Made by a program: the position numbers and the translations under genes. Below are positions 46,968-55,587 of a stretch of DNA of 64,000 bases, piece by piece (position 1 is the stretch's first letter; every line of letters starts with the position of its first letter). The notes under the pieces were generated by a model, which worked only from the letters and a program-made list of their open reading frames with translations, made no database searches and had not been told where the DNA came from. Source of the DNA: Wolbachia endosymbiont (group A) of Bibio marci. Lineage in GTDB: Bacteria > Pseudomonadota > Alphaproteobacteria > Rickettsiales > Anaplasmataceae. The DNA lies in assembly GCF_947251645.1 (NCBI RefSeq), contig NZ_OX366364.1, positions 62,001 through 126,000 on the forward strand. Direction: 5' to 3'.

Positions 46968-48446
46968 CTTACTTTTACCCACAATTTTGAGAGGTTATGA
47001 TGTGAAGCATAACAATGCTCTCCTTAAGGTTTTCATAGCCCCGCCATAGAGTCATAGACCCTGGTAAATTATCACTTTTTCTATTCATAAATCCACCCAA
47101 TTTTCCTAACCAAATAATAGCTTGTTTTATGTTTGGAGGTTCTTCGGGTAATGTTGCTACCCGATACTCACGCATGTAAAGGACCTTCCACTCTTCGTTG
47201 CTTAAAATTTTAGTACAAGTTTCCATGGGATTTGATAAAGCCACTTTTGTCAAATATAAAATTTTAAACGCGATTATACTTTTTATAGCAATTAACTTCT
47301 GTAATCTTTCTTTTGTAGCTAAGCGAGAGCTTTCTATCTTACATCCTGATTTTAAAATCCTAAAATACTCTTCAATTTTCCATCTTAGCTTATACCAATT
47401 TATCTTTTCTATGGCATCTAAAGTATGGTACATTAGTTAGTAGAGTCCAGTCGACAGCTTCCAATCCATCAGGAGCTTTTGCACTTACCACATATACAGG
47501 GATTTTATCACTTATTTTATGTATTGTATCTTTTGACCCATAAATGGAAGAAGATCTGATAGGTATATAGCCTTTCATATACTTAACTTCAATATTAGCT
47601 TTCCTTGATCTCTGGTTTCCACCTTTAGTAACTTCTAGAGAAATTTTCTTTTTTACTGGCAGTTGAGTGATGCGTGTTTGCAAATCTGTTTTTCCGACTT
47701 CAGTACAGATAAATCTTCTATTAGCTCGATTGCGGATTACATAAAAACTACCTAACGTCTCAGCCACCCATAAAAATTTGAAGATGTCTGCTTCCCTATC
47801 ACCAAGGGTAACAAGTTGTACATTTGGAGGAAGGTTGTTTATAATTTCTTTGAGAGCTGTTATCCACTTATAACTTTCTTTTTCTTCTATGGAGGTACGG
47901 TATTTTCTGTTTGCTTTTTCTTGTGCCGTTTCTTCTTCCCTAATAGAACGCGCCCAACATTGTTGGGAAGATAGACCTAAAGGTAATCCGTCTTTGCTAG
48001 GCACTATGCAACAGTAAACCCATTTTATGCTTTGTATAAGCTTTAGAAATACTGCCTAGTCTCTTGGTCTTTATATGAGAGTCAAAATCCAAATAACTTG
48101 TATCTTGAACTGAAAATACCAACTGGTTTCCTTTTATTCTTTCCTTAGTTTCTTTATAATGGGAAGAATAAATTTCCTTATCTTCAAGCTTTTCATTGCT
48201 TATATGCACCCTTAGCTTCTTTCCACCCACTACAGCTTTGATTCAGATGCCTTACCCTCTATGCAATAACTTGTTTTTATAAGTCTTTTATTAAGCCTTA
48301 TATCTCCCAAATTAATGTGTTTTAACTCTCTTTCCAGCCATTTATCCCCTAAGCCATCTGTATATTGCACGCTTGTACTTGTTTCTATCATTTTGATCCT
48401 AAATTATTTAGCTTACTCACTTTTTATATTTGTGGGTAAAAGTAAG
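46968..48446 (-). mobile_element. Tn5-like (IS4 family) element inside IS630
   Basis: A 1479-base element with ends CTTACTTTTACCCACAA (46968) and TTGTGGGTAAAAGTAAG (to 48446). A perfect 9-base target duplication ATCTAAATC flanks it (46959-46967 and 48447-48455). The termini differ by one base in 17 from the other Tn5-like element in the window, but the transposase is diverged, so this is a separate lineage. It interrupts the IS630 DDE motif exactly at the SPDLNP block. Confidence 0.9.
46975..48391 (-). pseudogene. Tn5-like transposase, multiple frameshifts
   Basis: Starts at 48391 (MIETSTSVQYTDGLGDKWLE). Frame changes occur near 48235, 48000 and 47420. The first Asp region is LVFSVQDTSYLDFDSHIKTK and the second is VQLVTLGDREADIFKFLWVA. 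The Glu region is KLRWKIEEYFRILKSGCKIE, and the C-terminus (SIVMLHIITSQNCG) ends at 46975. All catalytic blocks are recognisable but no intact frame exists. Confidence 0.85.
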
Positions 48447-48584
48447 ATCTAAATCCGATAGAGCATTGTTGGCACACCATTAAAAGTCGCCTCAGACCTC
48501 TAATGCATCAATGTACAGACTTACACCTTTTAGTTGGTAATACCATTTTAGACGTTTATCATTCGTTTTAGAAAATACTATAGT

Positions 48585-48974
48585 TGTAGATGCTTTGTTG
48601 ATGGCTGTTAATAAGCGCAAATCCGCTAAAGATCTACTGTTACATAGCGATCAAGGGTCACAATATACTTCAAAAAATTATCAATATCTATTGGATACAA
48701 AAAATATCATATCTAGCATGAGTCACAAAGGTTGTTGTTACGATAATGCCGTTGCGGAGGGCTTTTTTAATTCACTTAAGAGGGAGTTACTTATTGATAC
48801 TTCGCAACACTCTGCACAACAAACCAGAACTGCCATATTTGAGTATATAGAAATTTTTTATAATAAACAACGACGTCATTCTACTATTAACTATTGCATT
48901 CCTGAACTTTTTGATTCATCATTTTCATGACAAAATCGTCTTAACTTTCTCTCTACTTTTTTTGGGTAGGGCCA
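48585..48974 (+). mobile_element. Truncated IS3-family element (3-prime end)
   Basis: Contains the C-terminal 111 codons of an IS3 OrfB (48595-48930: LLLHSDQGSQYTSKNYQYLL, AVAEGFFNSLKRELLIDTSQ) and the right terminus (TTTTTTTGGGTAGGGCCA, four changes from the copies elsewhere). The 5-prime part is missing at the junction with the IS630-type element. Confidence 0.82.
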
Positions 48975-49030
48975 ATGTTTACAGACCTAAATGTTCAAGC
49001 AGCATGGGAAATGGCGCGGGGTAAGTCACT

Positions 49031-49969
49031 ATAGATCACTCAGTAATAACCTTAAGTGTTAATAATGATAAAGAGAAATTAAGGCTAGATATCTACATAG
49101 CTGAAAAGTGCAACATATCACGCAGTAAAGCTCAAAGATTGATACAAAATGAGCAGGTAAAATTACTTGGCACACCGATAATTAGTAATGACCACATAGT
49201 AAAACCAGGTGAAGAGTATATAGTACATCTCGTTCAACCTGACATATCCACATCAATTGAGCCTAATTATGACATAAAACTTGATATCGTCTATGAAGAT
49301 GAAGACATTATAGTTCTGAGTAAACAAAGTGGATTAACAGTGCACCCAGGTGCTGGGACAAACAATGATACGCTTTTGAACGCAATTATCGCTCACCTTG
49401 ATGTAAGACCAGGAATTGTTCATAGACTCGATAAAGATACCAGTGGGCTGATGGTAATTGCAAAAAATGAAGGAGCCCATGGTTTTTTGTCTGAATTGTT
49501 ATCAAATCGTAAAATAAAGCGAGAATATTTAGCAGTAGTTTGGGGAATATTATCTTCTCAGCAAGGCACGATAAAAACTAACATTGCTCCCAAACGCGGT
49601 AATAAAGAAATGATGTGTGTAACAAAAATCACAGGCAAATTAGCAATCACTCACTATTTAGTGCAAAAAGTTATAGGACAAGTAAGCCTCGTTAAATGCA
49701 CTTTAGAGACAGGCAGAACACACCAAATTCGAGTCCACATGAGCCACATAGGACATTCCATAGTTGGTGATCAAGTTTACGGAAAAAATAGTAGTAAAAG
49801 CACAAAATATGCTAAAAACTCTAGTTTTATTCGTAATTTCAATAGGCAAGCACTACATGCTTATACACTGGGTTTATATCACCCAAAAAGCAAGGAATAC
49901 ATGGAATTTGTCTCTGATTTACCGCAAGATATAAAAACTTTAATTGGTGAGTTTAACAACATATCTTAA
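49031..49969 (+). CDS. rluD: 23S rRNA pseudouridine synthase RluD, start codon apparently lost
   Basis: Pseudouridine synthase of the RluA/RluD family. The catalytic block GIVHRLDKDTSGLMVIAKNE (Asp in HRLDKDTSG) is present, as are the N-terminal S4 RNA-binding domain (LRLDIYIAEKCNISRSKAQR) and ETGRTHQIRVHMSHIGHSIV. The frame opens after TAA at 49022-49024 and has no ATG, GTG or TTG before TTG at 49139, which would delete the first helix of the S4 domain. ATA at 49031, followed by DHSVITLSVNN, looks like a mutated ATG. Function therefore depends on a weak start. An IS3 fragment ends 57 bases upstream. Confidence 0.85.
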   Translation: MDHSVITLSVNNDKEKLRLDIYIAEKCNISRSKAQRLIQNEQVKLLGTPIISNDHIVKPGEEYIVHLVQPDISTSIEPNYDIKLDIVYEDEDIIVLSKQSGLTVHPGAGTNNDTLLNAIIAHLDVRPGIVHRLDKDTSGLMVIAKNEGAHGFLSELLSNRKIKREYLAVVWGILSSQQGTIKTNIAPKRGNKEMMCVTKITGKLAITHYLVQKVIGQVSLVKCTLETGRTHQIRVHMSHIGHSIVGDQVYGKNSSKSTKYAKNSSFIRNFNRQALHAYTLGLYHPKSKEYMEFVSDLPQDIKTLIGEFNNIS

Positions 49970-49980
49970 TAACATTCGTA

Positions 49981-50331
49981 TTAACCTGTCAATATTATCA
50001 TCCATGTTATCAGGAAGTTAATTAATGAAAGAAAAACTGCTGCACTACCTAGATCTTTCACCTTTTTTGAAAGTATGTGTTGTTCACTGGAAATACGCTC
50101 AATTGTCGTTTCAAAAGCAGTGTTAACAATTTCCACAATTAACACCAGGAATAGGCTGCTTATCATTACTGCACGTTCTAGATTACTTACATCCAAAACA
50201 AACAAAGTTGAAACACATACTATAAAAAGTAGTAACTCCTGTCTGAACGCAACTTCTGATATAAAAGCTGATTTTATTCCTTCACAAGAGTATTGAATTG
50301 CTTTTATTAGACGAATAATGCCCTTCTTCAT
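49981..50331 (-). CDS. dgkA: Diacylglycerol kinase DgkA
   Basis: Small integral-membrane kinase that phosphorylates diacylglycerol (or undecaprenol in some bacteria). The 116-residue protein has an amphipathic N-terminal helix with EVAFRQELLLF, three membrane segments (about 32-46, 52-70, 95-114) and the family signature EIVNTAFETTIERIS (about 64-78, catalytic Glu and Asn). It is convergent with rluD, 11 bases from its stop. Confidence 0.93.
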   Translation of the reverse strand: MKKGIIRLIKAIQYSCEGIKSAFISEVAFRQELLLFIVCVSTLFVLDVSNLERAVMISSLFLVLIVEIVNTAFETTIERISSEQHILSKKVKDLGSAAVFLSLINFLITWMIILTG

Positions 50332-50427
50332 TATTACTCACAAAACCCTTTAATTAAAATTTTAACTCATTTGGATTTGCTACACCCTATAGCATTTTAT
50401 CATTTGTTCACCCTATTGGTTTTGAAA

Positions 50428-50664
50428 TTAAGATTTACTGCAACTACAATAAGTACTCTTGTTATCACATTTTGGTGTTAAGTCAGGATAAAACGTAAGT
50501 ATAGCATCATTCTTTCTTACAAACACTGATTGATAATTGTCATCCTCCATTTTATACAGGCACATTCCATCTTTTCCTAATTCCTTGAACGCCTTAGTTG
50601 CAGAAATTAAAATATCATCGGCATGAAGGTTATATGCGTATCCATTTGAGCATTTAACTTTCAT
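50428..50664 (-). CDS. Unrecognised small protein with Cys-rich C-terminus
   Basis: A 78-residue open frame (MKVKCSNGYAYNLHADDILI, then DDNYQSVFVRKNDAILTFYP), ending in CDNKSTYCSCSKS with three Cys. The frame is open nine codons further upstream, but those codons coincide with a dispersed intergenic repeat (50664-50706), so the Met at 50664 is the likely start. There is no signal peptide or membrane segment. It lies between recG and dgkA on minus. The family is not recognised. Confidence 0.6.
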   Translation of the reverse strand: MKVKCSNGYAYNLHADDILISATKAFKELGKDGMCLYKMEDDNYQSVFVRKNDAILTFYPDLTPKCDNKSTYCSCSKS

Positions 50665-50727
50665 GATAAAGGGGCTGGCAAAATGTGTCAAGTAAGTTTT
50701 TTCGTTTCTGCGGGCTACCTGGTTTTC

Positions 50728-52749
50728 CTACTGAAATTTTGAAAAATGTAATCTACTTCTATATTCAAATATATCAAGCAGTAATTCAAAATCAGCCATT
50801 GCACCTTTTGCGTTATTATACGCGAGGTTGAGCAGCTCTCTGTCCTGATATAAATCAGCAAATTTAAATTCCATACATCCTGATTGTTTTGTGCCTAAGA
50901 TATCTCCACTGCCTCTTAGCATCATATCCCTTTCAGCAATGTAAAATCCGTCCTGTGACTCACACATGATCTTTAACTTTGAAGATGAGCTTCTACTTAA
51001 ATTATCGTATAATAATACACAAAAAGATGGCTTGTTTCCTCGTCCTACTCTACCTCTTAATTGGTGTAATTGCGATAACCCAAATTGCTCTGCATTTTCT
51101 ATAATCATAATGGTTGCATCTGGTACATCTATACCAACTTCTATCACAGTGGTTGCAACAAGCAGAGAAAATTCATTTCTTTTGAAGGAAAACATAACTT
51201 GATCTTTCTGCTCCTGAGTCAATTTTCCGTGTACTATGCTAACTTTATCAAAAAATGTTTTTTGTAATTCCTGAAAACGCATCTCTGCTGCAGCAATATT
51301 GGTCTCTTCGTTTTCTTCTATGTATGGACAAATCCAATATGCTTTTTCGCCCCTGTTTATAGCACCTTTTAGCTTTTCAATAACATCTGGCACCCTACTA
51401 ATGTTCATAGTTACAGTTTTTATTGGCAATCTGGATTTTGGTTTTTCTTTCAAAATTGAACATTCAACGTCACCATACATAGCTTGCTGCAAGGTTCTTG
51501 GAATGGGAGTTGCAGTAACGAAAAGTATATCGGCATTTTCTCCTTTTCCTACCAAGCGATTTCTCTGCATCACTCCAAATCGCTGTTGCTCGTCTATGAC
51601 TGCAAGCCCTAAATTTTTAAATGTAACGTTAGCTTGAAATAGTGCATGAGTGCCAATTACTATATTTAAAACACCACTTGCAAGTTCGTTCATGATAATC
51701 TTTCTTTCCTTGCGCGAAGTTTTACCAGTAAGCAGCGCAACTTTTATATCGGTACAGGATAAAACTTCCTCAATCCAATTATAATGTTGCTCCGCCAAGA
51801 TAGTAGTCGGTGCCATTAGAGCTGCCTGCATGTTGTTTTCTACCACATTTAGCATCGCAAAAAGTGCAACTACGGTTTTGCCACTACCAACATCACCTTG
51901 CAGCAAGTTTATCATGCGGTACTTGGATTTTTGCCTCTCTGAAATTTCATCTATTGCACGAATTTGATCGTTTGTTAATTGAAACGATAATTCATTTAAA
52001 ACTTGCTCTTTATATTTACTCAATACTATAAATTCTCTTCCCCTTTCTTTTACATGATTTTCTCTTGCAAGTTTCAGTGCTAGCTGATACGCAAACAATT
52101 CATCATAAGCAAGCCTTTTTCTACAAACCTCGGCTTCCGCCAATGAGCTTGGTCTGTGCAACTTTATGATGCTTTCCCTCCAACTTAGCCATTTTTTTTG
52201 CTTGATTAATGTATCATCTATCCACTCTGGCAAATCAGGCAATTCTTTCAGGTTAGAGCTTATTATGTTCCCAATGCTCTTATTAGTAATGCCACGGCAT
52301 AATTGGTAGACTGGCTCTATGCGAGCTATTTCTTTAAATTGGTTGATGTCAAGCGACACGTAATCTGGGTGAGTAATCTGCCAATGCTCAGCAAATTTTT
52401 CGAGTTTGCCACTGATGATTACAGAAGCTCCAATTGGAAATAGTTTATATAAATACTTAACTGAGTAATTAAAAAAGACTATGAACATATACTGACTCTC
52501 ACTTTCAACAACTATTTTATATGGTCTACCTCTCAAAGTGGGAGGCTGATGTTCATAAACTTTTGCCATGAAAGTTGTAAATTCTCCAACTTGAGCATCG
52601 GGCAGTGACTTACTTCTATCCACATAACTAAGTGGCCTATAAAATAGCAGGTCCACCACTTTGTCCCCACTACAAAGTTTAGGCAATATTGTGGAATGAA
52701 ATTTAGGTATATTCTCCAGCCTGCTATTTAGAAAAATCTGATTGCTCAT
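50728..52749 (-). CDS. recG: ATP-dependent DNA helicase RecG
   Basis: Branch-migrating helicase for stalled forks and Holliday junctions. The 673-residue protein has an N-terminal wedge (OB) domain (about 40-150) and helicase domain 1 with Walker A LLQGDVGSGKTVVAL (about 284-298). The DEQQ box VIDEQQRFGVMQR, VTATPIPRTLQQAMYGDVE and helicase domain 2 follow, with VATTVIEVGIDVPDATIMII and QLHQLRGRVGRG. The RecG C-terminal DMMLRGSGDILGTKQSG is present. It is complete. Confidence 0.97.
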   Translation of the reverse strand: MSNQIFLNSRLENIPKFHSTILPKLCSGDKVVDLLFYRPLSYVDRSKSLPDAQVGEFTTFMAKVYEHQPPTLRGRPYKIVVESESQYMFIVFFNYSVKYLYKLFPIGASVIISGKLEKFAEHWQITHPDYVSLDINQFKEIARIEPVYQLCRGITNKSIGNIISSNLKELPDLPEWIDDTLIKQKKWLSWRESIIKLHRPSSLAEAEVCRKRLAYDELFAYQLALKLARENHVKERGREFIVLSKYKEQVLNELSFQLTNDQIRAIDEISERQKSKYRMINLLQGDVGSGKTVVALFAMLNVVENNMQAALMAPTTILAEQHYNWIEEVLSCTDIKVALLTGKTSRKERKIIMNELASGVLNIVIGTHALFQANVTFKNLGLAVIDEQQRFGVMQRNRLVGKGENADILFVTATPIPRTLQQAMYGDVECSILKEKPKSRLPIKTVTMNISRVPDVIEKLKGAINRGEKAYWICPYIEENEETNIAAAEMRFQELQKTFFDKVSIVHGKLTQEQKDQVMFSFKRNEFSLLVATTVIEVGIDVPDATIMIIENAEQFGLSQLHQLRGRVGRGNKPSFCVLLYDNLSRSSSSKLKIMCESQDGFYIAERDMMLRGSGDILGTKQSGCMEFKFADLYQDRELLNLAYNNAKGAMADFELLLDIFEYRSRLHFSKFQ

Positions 52750-53052
52750 TGAGATTCATACATGTGTAAAACTGTTTATCAATAATAGAGTCTTTTTAAA
52801 ATCCTGTCACCTTATGGTCAGGTATGCACTATAGCTAGCACAGCTCTCTAACGTCATACCGCCACGGTATCTTAGAATAGATTCCGCTAACACGTAGCGG
52901 AATGACGATTTGTCGTTTTTAAAATCATCGGTAAGCCTAAGTTACCCCTAACTATATTTGCTATCATAGGGCTTATAGCAGGTATTTTATTGACTTATTA
53001 ATCATTTTTATGTATTATTATACTATCAGCAGTCTATATCAAGGCACTAATA
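52750..53052. repeat. Intergenic region with a 110-base palindrome-containing repeat
   Basis: No gene is seen. Positions 52851-52960 are a second copy of the unit at 25501-25610, in the same orientation, with hairpins CCGCCACGGTATCTTAGAATAG and ATTCCGCTAACACGTAGCGGAAT and the same downstream tail. The remainder up to the next gene is AT-rich and may hold its promoter. Confidence 0.65.
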
Positions 53053-53880
53053 ATGAGTAGCTCTACACCAGAAGAAAAGGAAAATCCAATAGTTACACTA
53101 AGAGCTCAAGCAGAAAAGTTTGATTATAGTAAGTTAAGAGCTGGTAAAGATAATGCTGAAGCGAACTCTGGTAATACAGCGTTCTGCGATCTTCGCAGAA
53201 TGGATTTTGTTATTAATAAGAAAAGCACAAGTAGGGATTTTATTGCCAAGCTATACAAAGAACATGACAGTTTACTGCCAAAAAGTGAAGGTAAAAATGA
53301 AGACTACCGCCCATTTGCAAGAAAAGTTTTTAAGGAGATGTTCGAACATGCTGGAGCTAAAGTTCCAAGTGATCCTATTTTGGAAGAACTGGTTATCAAT
53401 TGTAATCAAGCAGGGTACGTAGGTGCATTATACGATGAAGATAAACCTCTTTTCCATGTAATGAAGACACATGAGTTAGTTTTCAGTTCTAGTCATACAA
53501 CACATATTAATTGTAGTGATCCAAGTCATGCAACAATCAGAATTGAAGAAAAAATTGCAGTTTGCACTTTAGCAAAACCAGAAGAAGAATTATGTAAATT
53601 GGATAGCTCACTAGAACTCACGCTTAAGTCTCAAGATGATAAAAATGTAACATACGAAAATGGTAGATTGTCTCTTACTATTCCTGACAGATTAAAGAAT
53701 TATAGTGTAGACGATAAAAGCTTATTTGGCATTATAAAAGAGTGTTTTCAGAAATTTTGTGAGAGGCTTGGATTTTTTAAAATAAAAATAGAGCATGATT
53801 TAGGTAATCCACTAGAAGTAAGCGACCATCTGGAAAATATGGAACCCCCTATTCATAGTAATGAGCACGGCCTGAATTAA
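53053..53880 (+). CDS. Unrecognised protein, possible Wolbachia-specific
   Basis: A 275-residue open frame with no recognised domain. It is hydrophilic, with a mostly helical-looking N-terminal half (RDFIAKLYKEHDSLLPKSEG; RPFARKVFKEMFEHAG). A central part contains several Cys and His (HTTHINCSDPSHATIRIEEK) and a C-terminal segment reads KECFQKFCERLGFFKIKIEH. No signal peptide or membrane segment is seen. Its last four bases overlap the miaA stop region on the other strand. Codon use looks like its neighbours. The function is unknown. Confidence 0.7.
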   Translation: MSSSTPEEKENPIVTLRAQAEKFDYSKLRAGKDNAEANSGNTAFCDLRRMDFVINKKSTSRDFIAKLYKEHDSLLPKSEGKNEDYRPFARKVFKEMFEHAGAKVPSDPILEELVINCNQAGYVGALYDEDKPLFHVMKTHELVFSSSHTTHINCSDPSHATIRIEEKIAVCTLAKPEEELCKLDSSLELTLKSQDDKNVTYENGRLSLTIPDRLKNYSVDDKSLFGIIKECFQKFCERLGFFKIKIEHDLGNPLEVSDHLENMEPPIHSNEHGLN

Positions 53881-54761
53881 AATATCTTGAGCTCATTTGC
53901 ACAATCAATCACTTCAGCATTTGGAAATTGGTTTTTAAACCAGGTATACTGACGTTTCGCGTAGTGTCTTGTGTTTGTTTGAGCAATTTGTATTGCTTCG
54001 TCTAAAGTAATCTCACCTTTCAAGTACTTTATAATTTCTGGCACTCCATGTGCTTTCATAGCTGGCAAATGTGGGGCTAGGTTCATGCTAAGTAGCTTTT
54101 TTACTTCATCAATTGCTCCATTTTCAATCATTGTAATGAAACGAAAATTTATTTTTCGGTATACATCTTCACGTTTAGGCAGAATTGTATATATCTTAAA
54201 ATTATTGAATAAAGGAGGCTGTCTATTTTCTTGCCATACAAAGATTGTCTTACCAGTTTCAGTGATAACTTCAAGTGCCCTTGAAAGGCGGTGCGAGTCA
54301 TTCATGAACACTTTACCTTGAATCCTTGGATCTTTGCTTAGCGCTAATTTGTAAAACTCCTCTTTACTTAAATTTTTTCTTAATTCACTTACATTTCTCC
54401 TCACTTCCTGACTTATTTGTGGCATTGATGATAAGCCTTTGATTAAACTGCTGATGTAAAGCCCGCTTCCTCCAGTGATGATAGGTATTTGAGCATTTTC
54501 TAATGCGTGATTAACTTCTTTTTCTAAATCCTCTAACCATAGACCCACGGAATAATTTTCTTTTGCTGAGACATAACCATATAGTTTATAAAATACTTCT
54601 TGCTTTGGTGGTTGAGCAGTAATTATGGGAATTTCTTTGTATACCTGCTTTGAATCACAATTTATTATGCTGATATTATTATATTTTTTTATCAGGTTAT
54701 CACACAATTCTGATTTACCTGAGGCCGTAATTCCTGTAATAATTACTATATTATTTTTCAT
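53877..54761 (-). CDS. miaA: tRNA dimethylallyltransferase MiaA
   Basis: Adds the dimethylallyl group to A37 of tRNAs reading UNN codons. The 294-residue protein has a P-loop GITASGKSELCDNL (about 10-23), NCDSKQVYKEIPIITAQPPK (about 34-53), IITGGSGLYISSLIKGL, NDSHRLSRALEVITETGKTI and RHYAKRQYTWFKNQ near the end. These are all standard MiaA blocks. The substrate links to the MEP pathway, in which Dxr (15 kb) acts. Confidence 0.96.
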   Translation of the reverse strand: MKNNIVIITGITASGKSELCDNLIKKYNNISIINCDSKQVYKEIPIITAQPPKQEVFYKLYGYVSAKENYSVGLWLEDLEKEVNHALENAQIPIITGGSGLYISSLIKGLSSMPQISQEVRRNVSELRKNLSKEEFYKLALSKDPRIQGKVFMNDSHRLSRALEVITETGKTIFVWQENRQPPLFNNFKIYTILPKREDVYRKINFRFITMIENGAIDEVKKLLSMNLAPHLPAMKAHGVPEIIKYLKGEITLDEAIQIAQTNTRHYAKRQYTWFKNQFPNAEVIDCANELKIF

Positions 54762-54836
54762 TTATATTAATTTAATTAACATATGATAGAGTGTAGTAAA
54801 AATTTGGGTCCTACAATCTAAAGTTAGGAGATTTTT

Positions 54837-55307
54837 ATGGCAGAAAACAACGACAATAATTCATTTATTAAGCGTTTCACAAACAGGACTCCTGGCGGTA
54901 CAGGGGAAGGTTTTTCCAGCAAGTATTCGTCTCAAAACACCAAAGAACGTGCATTAGGGGAAAAAGGGAAAATTTCTGAATTAGCAGGCAAAAAAACCGA
55001 ATCCAAGGAAGCTTTTTCTGAAAGTGGCGGCATAAAAAGTAAAAGCAGAACTGTCAATGAAAGATCTTTTGCTGATGCAACAAAAAGAAGTAGATCAGAT
55101 CTCGTATATTTAGTGCGTGGTAAAGATCGTGGAAAATCAGCGTGGCATTATGTATTAGTTGATAAAGAGAGAAGAGAAATGTTTCTAGCAAAAAGCAGAA
55201 CTGGCTCTATAGATGTTGCAGACTATGGAGAGATTTTATATTCAGGATGGGGAGAAGATCCACCACAGAAAATAGTTGACAAAGTCAATGAAGAGTTTGG
55301 GCTGTAG
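54837..55307 (+). CDS. Unrecognised protein with basic disordered N-terminus
   Basis: A 156-residue open frame preceded by TTAGGAG. The first 85 residues are low-complexity and rich in Ser, Lys and Gly (FSSKYSSQNTKERALGEKGK), likely disordered. The C-terminal part (about 88-156) looks folded: RSDLVYLVRGKDRGKSAWHY, then VLVDKERREMFLAKSRTGSI, and YGEILYSGWGEDPPQ. The folded part looks like a conserved small domain, but I cannot assign a function. It is divergent from miaA. Confidence 0.7.
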   Translation: MAENNDNNSFIKRFTNRTPGGTGEGFSSKYSSQNTKERALGEKGKISELAGKKTESKEAFSESGGIKSKSRTVNERSFADATKRSRSDLVYLVRGKDRGKSAWHYVLVDKERREMFLAKSRTGSIDVADYGEILYSGWGEDPPQKIVDKVNEEFGL

Positions 55308-55587
55308 CAAATCTGTATAACAAATGGTAAGCTGCGTTGTATTATATTCACAAAAACTAGCGTATCTGTTTAGAGGAGTGGCTAATGTGCAAATATTGAA
55401 GCAAAGTGCGTGACACACAGCTGTACGAACATTGCAATATGGTACATAGTAAACGATGTCATTCCAGTGCTTGACACTGGAATCCAGCTTCTATGCAACC
55501 TCATCAAAAACATTCATTTAGTGTAAGATCAGCTACTTTCCATGCTAGTTTGCTTGTTCACAAGCAAACTATTTCTGGATCCCAGTG

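Larger units (their letters stand above)
46223..48530 (+). pseudogene. IS630-family transposase, interrupted
   Basis: The HTH-containing N-terminal ORF (46223-46573; LRKKAVSLVEKGKSKTEVAE) ends just after an A8 run (46534-46541). A -1 shift there enters the DDE frame (ILYIDEAGVDNRLYREYARA), and a further one-base lesion lies at about 46728. The DDE domain (TIVMDNATFHKTPKTKSLIE; LPTYSPDLNP) is cut at 46967 by the Tn5-like element. It resumes after it with LNPIEHCWHTIKSRLRPLMH (48449-48510). Confidence 0.85.
46162..48584 (+). mobile_element. IS630-family element interrupted by a Tn5-like element
   Basis: The ends ACTATAGTACTTTCAAAAGC (46162) and the complement of ACTATAGTATTTTCTAAAAC (to 48584) are imperfect inverted repeats extending about 40 bases (both include CGAATGATAAA). 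Without the 1479-base insertion at 46968-48446 and one target copy, the element is about 935 bases. Its right end abuts an IS3 orfB fragment and its left end abuts a prophage gene. Confidence 0.82.
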
